From CAZVTU01 sp964630295 (GTDB taxonomy: Bacteria; Patescibacteriota; Minisyncoccia; Minisyncoccales; RBG-13-42-11), in NCBI GenBank assembly GCA_964630295.1, contig CAZVTU010000024.1:1-9132 (forward strand): a stretch of 9,132 bases of DNA, written 5' to 3'. Below, piece by piece: positions 6,437 to 9,132 of the stretch. The position numbers and the translations under genes are program-made. Numbering within the stretch: position 1 is the stretch's first letter; each line of letters begins with the position of its first letter. The notes under the pieces were generated by a model. The model made no database searches. It worked only from the letters and a program-made list of their open reading frames with translations, and was not told where the DNA came from.

Positions 6437-6752
6437 AAAAAGAGATCAAAGAAAGGGATTATTAAAAACGTTAGCAGTTTCCCTGATTTCTAAAGAGAAA
6501 ATTAAAACGACCGAAGCTAAAGCAAAAGAATTGGTCAGTTTTGTTGAGAAAAAAATTAGCCAAGCTAAAATTGGTTCTCTTCATTCTCGGCGAGTTCTAA
6601 TGAGATTTTTTCCTAAAGAAATTGTCAAGAAACTAATTGAAGAAATTGGTCCACGATATAAAGAAAGAAAAGGTGGATATACCAGAATAATTAAATTAGG
6701 CCCCCGAAAATCAAATGGGGCGAGAATGGTTATAATTGAGTTAATTAAATAG
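6402..6752 (+). CDS. rplQ: 50S ribosomal protein L17
   Basis: The 116-residue protein matches L17 over its length: a basic N terminus (MRKLKRKRKLSRKRDQRKGL), the TLAVSLISKEKIKTTEAKAKEL helix region in two parts, and the GPRYKERKGGYTRIIKLGPRKSNGARMVIIELI end. L17 binds 23S rRNA near the polypeptide exit side of the large subunit. The ATG at 6402 lies within the Lys-rich tail of rpoA, in another reading frame. The start is supported because family alignment begins at this MR-basic segment, and no downstream methionine would keep it. The overlap of 35 bases implies translational coupling to rpoA. rplM follows after 12 bases. Confidence 0.96.
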   Translation: MRKLKRKRKLSRKRDQRKGLLKTLAVSLISKEKIKTTEAKAKELVSFVEKKISQAKIGSLHSRRVLMRFFPKEIVKKLIEEIGPRYKERKGGYTRIIKLGPRKSNGARMVIIELIK

Positions 6753-6764
6753 AGTAAAAATTAA

Positions 6765-7115
6765 ATGAAAAGAGAGACCCATACAATTGATGCAACAAAT
6801 AAAGTACTTGGCAGATTAGCTTCAGAGATTGCTATTCTTTTACGAGGGAAAAATAAGCCGGGTTTTGCTCCTTATAAAGATATAGGAGATTTTGTTGTAA
6901 TTAAAAATATTGAGAAACTAAAATTTACTGGAAAAAAAATAGATCAAAAAAAATATTATCGTCATTCTGGATATTTGGGTGGTTTAAGAGAGATTCCTTT
7001 AAAGAAACTTTTTAAAGAAAAACCAGCTGAAGTTTTAAGAAAAGCAGTTTGGGGAATGTTACCGAAAAATAAATTAAGAGCTAAAATGATAAAAAGATTG
7101 AAATTTGTTAAATGA
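6765..7115 (+). CDS. rplM: 50S ribosomal protein L13, short form
   Basis: The protein carries the L13 signature from the start: HTIDATNKVLGRLASEIAILLRGK, KDIGDFVVIKNIEKLKFTGKK, YYRHSGYLGGLRE and AVWGMLPKNKLRAKMIKRLK. L13 is an early-assembly 23S rRNA binder of the large subunit. The chain is 116 residues against about 142 in E. coli. About 10 residues are missing from the N terminus and the segment after KRLKFVK is gone, while the folded core is intact. The start is set by the ATG at 6765, which leaves the core VDAT-like motif (IDAT) at residues 8-11. The L13-S9 pairing with rpsI is conserved across bacteria, and the gap to rpsI is 4 bases. Confidence 0.96.
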   Translation: MKRETHTIDATNKVLGRLASEIAILLRGKNKPGFAPYKDIGDFVVIKNIEKLKFTGKKIDQKKYYRHSGYLGGLREIPLKKLFKEKPAEVLRKAVWGMLPKNKLRAKMIKRLKFVK

Positions 7116-7119
7116 AATT

Positions 7120-7626
7120 ATGCCTCGAAAAAAAACAACAACAAAAAAAACTAAAAAAGATAAAAAAGTAAAGAAAGTTGAGAAATCTAAGGAAGAAAAG
7201 AAGCCTAAAGAAGTTAAGAAAGCAGTAAAAAAAATTTTAAAGTATTTTGAAGAGCTAGGAAGAAGAAAAACATCAGTTGCTCGAGTCAGAATTTTTCCCA
7301 AAGGAGAAAAAATTTTTTTAGTCAACGAAAAACCACTAGATGAATATTTTCCCACTTTTGAATTAAAAGAAACAGTTCTTTCTCCATTAAAGAAAACTGA
7401 TTGCCTTGATCAGTATGGAATTTCAGTTAAAGTGAAAGGGGGTGGAATAAATTCTCAGGCTGAGGCAGTGAGGCATGGCCTTTCTCGAGCTTTAGTGCTT
7501 CTAAACCCAGACTTTAGAAAAAAATTAAAAAAAGCAGGTTTTTTGACTCGTGATCCCAGAATGCGAGAAAGGAAAAAATTTGGCTTAAAACGTGCTCGCC
7601 GCGCTCCTCAGTGGCAAAAGAGATAG
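7120..7626 (+). CDS. rpsI: 30S ribosomal protein S9 with Lys-rich N-terminal extension
   Basis: The S9 body starts around residue 41 (YFEELGRRKTSVARVRIFPKGEK, in part) and continues with VKGGGINSQAEAVRHGLSRAL and the C-terminal RDPRMRERKKFGLKRARRAPQWQKR, in part. S9 is in the 30S head, and its C-terminal tail contacts P-site tRNA; the final residue is the expected Arg. The protein has 168 residues against about 130. The first 40 form a very Lys-rich arm (PRKKTTTKKTKKDKKVKKVE) likely to be disordered or rRNA-bound. I chose the ATG at 7120, 4 bases after the rplM stop; an in-frame TTG at 7105 inside rplM is less likely. This is the last gene of the ribosomal operon and no terminator is evident behind it. 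Confidence 0.96.
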   Translation: MPRKKTTTKKTKKDKKVKKVEKSKEEKKPKEVKKAVKKILKYFEELGRRKTSVARVRIFPKGEKIFLVNEKPLDEYFPTFELKETVLSPLKKTDCLDQYGISVKVKGGGINSQAEAVRHGLSRALVLLNPDFRKKLKKAGFLTRDPRMRERKKFGLKRARRAPQWQKR

Positions 7627-7639
7627 AGTAGTTAGATTA

Positions 7640-7696
7640 TTGTCGCAGTATTTGAAATGTGTTATTATTAAGTAAAGTATAGTAAAAAAGTATAAT
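7640..7696 (+). promoter_or_regulatory. Candidate hicBA promoter region
   Basis: TTGTCG (7640-7645) and TATTAT (7663-7668) are 17 bases apart, with TG at 7660-7661 giving an extended -10. The transcript would start near 7675, about 26 bases before hicB. A second, perfect TATAAT lies at 7691-7696, only 4 bases before the ATG at 7701. Used as a -10 it would give a leaderless hicB message, but its -35 position is poor (TTAAGT). This 74-base gap therefore probably separates hicBA transcription from the ribosomal operon. Confidence 0.5.
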
Positions 7697-7700
7697 AAAT

Positions 7701-7946
7701 ATGCTAAGTGAATTTATTGCCAAAAAAATGAAAATGGCTCGATATAAGCTTCTTAAAGATGGAAGTTATTTTGGCGAAATTCCTGGTCTAAGGGGTGTTT
7801 GGGCTAATGCTAAAAATTTAGAAGACTGTCGAAAAGAACTTCAAGAAGTACTAGAAGATTGGTTGTTACTAAAAGTACGGTTCGGTGAAAGAATTTCTGG
7901 TTTCAAAATTCGATTCGATAGACGTCAGCTGGTAAAACATGCCTAA
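7701..7946 (+). CDS. hicB: HicB-like antitoxin
   Basis: This 81-residue protein has the HicB partial RNase H fold pattern: a leading MLSEFIAKKMKMARYKLLKDG, then YFGEIPGLRGVWANAKNLEDCRKEL (in part) and EVLEDWLLLKVRFGERI. HicB neutralises HicA by direct binding. The core motif GEIPGLxGVWA and the following helix are typical of the small antitoxins. No C-terminal DNA-binding domain (helix-turn-helix or ribbon-helix-helix) is visible, so autorepression through HicB itself is uncertain. Internal ATGs at 7728 and 7734 exist, but the residues before them match family N termini, so 7701 is kept. hicA overlaps the end by 8 bases, so the antitoxin gene comes first. Confidence 0.9.
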   Translation: MLSEFIAKKMKMARYKLLKDGSYFGEIPGLRGVWANAKNLEDCRKELQEVLEDWLLLKVRFGERISGFKIRFDRRQLVKHA

Positions 7947-8151
7947 AAGTATTTCTTGGCGGAAATTAGTTCAGAGGTTTCGGAGGTTAGGATTTGACGG
8001 TCCTTATTCTGGTGGCCGTCATTTATTTATGGTAAAAGGTAAACTTAAGATTCGTATTCCCAATCCTCATCGAGGGGAAATATCCAAACATCTTTTAAGC
8101 GAAATTCTCAGACAGGCAAGGATTTCTCCAAAAGAATGGGATAACACATAA
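7939..8151 (+). CDS. hicA: HicA-like mRNA interferase toxin
   Basis: This 70-residue basic protein has the HicA double-stranded RNA-binding-like fold. A first helix (SWRKLVQRFRRLGFDGPY) leads into the SGGRHLFMVKG hairpin holding the expected catalytic histidine (His28). KIRIPNPHRGEISKHLLSEIL (in part) and RQARISPKEW follow. HicA toxins cleave mRNAs and tmRNA and slow translation until bound by HicB. The usual G-S-H-H motif is here G-G-R-H, which keeps the key histidine. The ATG lies 8 bases inside hicB, giving translational coupling in antitoxin-first order. All core elements are intact, so the toxin could be active, but this is not shown by the sequence alone. Confidence 0.92.
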   Translation: MPKSISWRKLVQRFRRLGFDGPYSGGRHLFMVKGKLKIRIPNPHRGEISKHLLSEILRQARISPKEWDNT

Positions 8152-8192
8152 AACCCACCTGACGTGCCTTCCAATGGTAAAAACGCAAAAAT

Positions 8193-8891
8193 ATGTTAAA
8201 AGAATTACTTGATCAATTTTATTTGGATAGAGAAAAAGATCGAGAACAGCACCATTTTTATATTACTGATGCGGGTAAATGTCCGCGGGCAATCTTTTTT
8301 AAATTTAAAAACATCCCACGAGAGAAAATGACGCCTCAGGTTTTAAGAATGTTTGATCATGGAGATTACATTCAAATGCAGATTTTGAGTAATTTATTTA
8401 GCTTAGGAATAGTTAGGGCTTCAGAAATTAAAATTCCTCCCCAAGAATTAATTTCAGGAAGGGCTGACGCTATCATTACCCTTGATAATAATCTTTATGT
8501 GGTAGATTTTAAGAGCATGAATAGTATGATTTTTAAGAATTTAACTGAACCAAAAGAGGATAATGTTAATCAGATTCAACTTTATTTACATTTTTTCAAA
8601 ATTCCCAAGGGAATTCTTCTTTATATAAATAAAGACACTTTAGAGTTAAAAGAATTTCTTGTAGAATATAATCCAGTTAGAGTAAAAAAACTTCTCTCCG
8701 AACTAACTGAACTTAAGAAAAAAATCGACAAAAATGTTGTTCCTGAAAGATTACCAGATTATCCAGAAAATTGGCAATGTCAGTATTGCCAATTTAAAGA
8801 AATTTGTTCGAAAGCTGGTTCGGGTGATATTGATTGGGAGGATTTTAAAAATAAGATTCGATTAGGGGAGGAGAACTCTAGAAAAATATAA
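8193..8891 (+). CDS. Cas4-like PD-(D/E)XK nuclease with 4Fe-4S cysteines
   Basis: This 232-residue cytoplasmic protein shows the full Cas4/RecB-type nuclease set. An N-terminal Cys30 sits in AGKCPRAIFFKF, and His56 in FDHGDYIQ. GRADAII carries metal ligand Asp92, and VVDFKS gives the D-x-K pair Asp105 and Lys107. Q127-x3-Y131 forms the RecB QxxxY motif. The C-terminal cluster WQCQYCQFKEIC (Cys196, Cys199, Cys205) would complete a 4Fe-4S site with Cys30. This arrangement is shared with Cas4 and AddB-like exonucleases, which act on single-stranded DNA ends. No cas1, cas2, helicase or CRISPR array is nearby, so it is best called a solo Cas4-like enzyme, perhaps for repair or recombination. No Shine-Dalgarno precedes the ATG. 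It starts 41 bases after hicA and its end overlaps the opposing gene by 30 bases. Confidence 0.85.
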   Translation: MLKELLDQFYLDREKDREQHHFYITDAGKCPRAIFFKFKNIPREKMTPQVLRMFDHGDYIQMQILSNLFSLGIVRASEIKIPPQELISGRADAIITLDNNLYVVDFKSMNSMIFKNLTEPKEDNVNQIQLYLHFFKIPKGILLYINKDTLELKEFLVEYNPVRVKKLLSELTELKKKIDKNVVPERLPDYPENWQCQYCQFKEICSKAGSGDIDWEDFKNKIRLGEENSRKI

Positions 8892-9132
8892 ATTCCCTTC
8901 ACTTAAAACATATAATCTCTTTCTAATTTTGTCCCAGAAAATATCTGGGTTTTTAAATTTTTCAACATCGATAATATTAATTTTATCCCGTTCGTCTATC
9001 TCAGTAATTTTAATTTTGTTGCCGGTGGTAAAAACCAAGTAGTCAGCATTTGACCAATGAACATTTCTTATTCTTTCCGAGAATCTGCTCAAAAAAACTT
9101 TATCCCCGGTTCTTTTATTAGGTAAAAAATCT
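8862..9132 (-). CDS. Probable beta-propeller protein, C-terminal end (partial)
   Basis: The minus-strand frame is open from the right edge of the window (residues DFLPNKRTGDKVFLSRFSER onward) to the TAA at 8862-8864, about 89 residues, and its true start lies outside the window. The pattern has two blade-like units: SRFSERIRNVHWSNADYLVF with GNKIKITEID, and FWDKIRKRLYVLSEGNLYFS. Alternating hydrophobic beta-strands with W/Y and an N-x-I/L-strand rhythm suggest WD40/TolB-like propeller repeats. I recall similar tails in CPR proteins carrying PEGA or WD40-like domains. No signal peptide or membrane segment can be judged. The gene converges on the nuclease gene, overlapping its last 30 bases. 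Confidence 0.55.
   Translation of the reverse strand, partial: DFLPNKRTGDKVFLSRFSERIRNVHWSNADYLVFTTGNKIKITEIDERDKINIIDVEKFKNPDIFWDKIRKRLYVLSEGNLYFSRVLLP
8933..8954 (+). terminator. Rho-independent terminator for the nuclease gene
   Basis: CCCAGA (8933-8938) and TCTGGG (8944-8949) form a perfect 6-bp stem with a 5-base loop (AAATA), followed at once by TTTTT (8950-8954) and a second T-run at 8958-8962. It lies 41 bases after the nuclease stop on the plus strand. On the minus strand the stem is not followed by a T-run, so it acts on plus-strand transcripts. It is embedded in the coding sequence of the converging gene. Confidence 0.72.

Noticed and set aside
7105..7119. Upstream TTG start extending rpsI by 5 residues into rplM
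   Set aside because: The ATG at 7120 is 4 bases after the rplM stop and needs no overlap. A TTG would be unlike every other start in the operon.
955..7355. Antisense open frames at 955-1191, 1175-1372, 2311-2568, 2992-3207, 4744-4944, 5080-5274 and 7074-7355 (minus strand)
   Set aside because: Each lies opposite a well-supported gene, and their Phe/Leu/Ser-rich translations are typical reverse-strand shadows of Lys/Glu-rich genes.
7691..7696. TATAAT as the sole hicB promoter
   Set aside because: Its position 4 bases from the ATG and its poor -35 make it only an alternative to the element at 7640-7668.
8152..8192. Promoter or terminator between hicA and the nuclease gene
   Set aside because: TGGTAAAAA at 8175-8183 is weakly -10-like but the -35 position is CCACCT. 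No stem with a T-run is present, so the nuclease may be read from the hicBA transcript.
8193..8891. Part of a CRISPR adaptation module
   Set aside because: No array, cas1 or cas2 lies in the window; only the nuclease family resemblance supports it.
1..9132. Recoding of UGA as glycine (SR1/Gracilibacteria type)
   Set aside because: TGA ends tpiA, infA and rplM at the expected family lengths, and no gene has internal TGA at conserved Gly positions.

Overview
This AT-rich window looks like chromosome from a Candidate Phyla Radiation (Patescibacteria) bacterium. The assignment rests on three things: a very compact AlaRS that lacks both the C-terminal domain and the beta-barrel in front of the editing core, shortened or re-tailed ribosomal proteins (short L13, RpoA without a C-terminal domain, Lys-rich extensions on S11 and S9), and a single-pass membrane protein of the kind such genomes encode with a weak 'baseplate J-like' match. 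TGA serves as an ordinary stop (after tpiA, infA and rplM), so this is not a UGA=Gly lineage. A class-level name (for example Parcubacteria) would be a guess.

Layout. Positions 1-71 are the last codons of triosephosphate isomerase. A YkuK/DUF458 RNase H-like protein (86-589), alaS (619-2310) and a membrane-anchored surface or envelope protein (2342-3631) follow on the plus strand with gaps of 14 to 31 bases. A good promoter at 3624-3652, overlapping the end of the membrane-protein gene, starts a translation/transcription operon: infA, rpmJ, rpsM, rpsK, rpsD, rpoA, rplQ, rplM, rpsI (3667-7626). This is the classical alpha operon joined to the L13-S9 pair. It holds an AT-rich heptad-repeat palindrome before rpsM and a GC-clamped hairpin just before rpsD, which may be a control site for S4.

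Behind the ribosomal operon lies a small accessory module. A hicBA toxin-antitoxin pair (7701-8151) has its own candidate promoter, and a solo Cas4-like PD-(D/E)XK nuclease with four iron-sulfur cysteines (8193-8891) follows. The nuclease gene runs tail to tail into a minus-strand gene that enters from the right edge (8862-9132, probably the end of a beta-propeller protein). The two genes overlap by 30 bases, and the plus-strand terminator (8933-8954) lies inside the opposing gene.

Functionally, most of the window is core machinery: glycolysis, tRNA charging, initiation factor, small and large subunit proteins, and the RNA polymerase alpha subunit. Recurring themes are start codons without Shine-Dalgarno motifs, promoters with a TG extended -10 placed so close to the start that leaders would be very short, and an RNA polymerase alpha subunit with no alpha-CTD. 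No CRISPR array, tRNA, rRNA or insertion sequence was seen. Apart from the solo nuclease and the regulatory structures, I see no clearly new multi-gene system.
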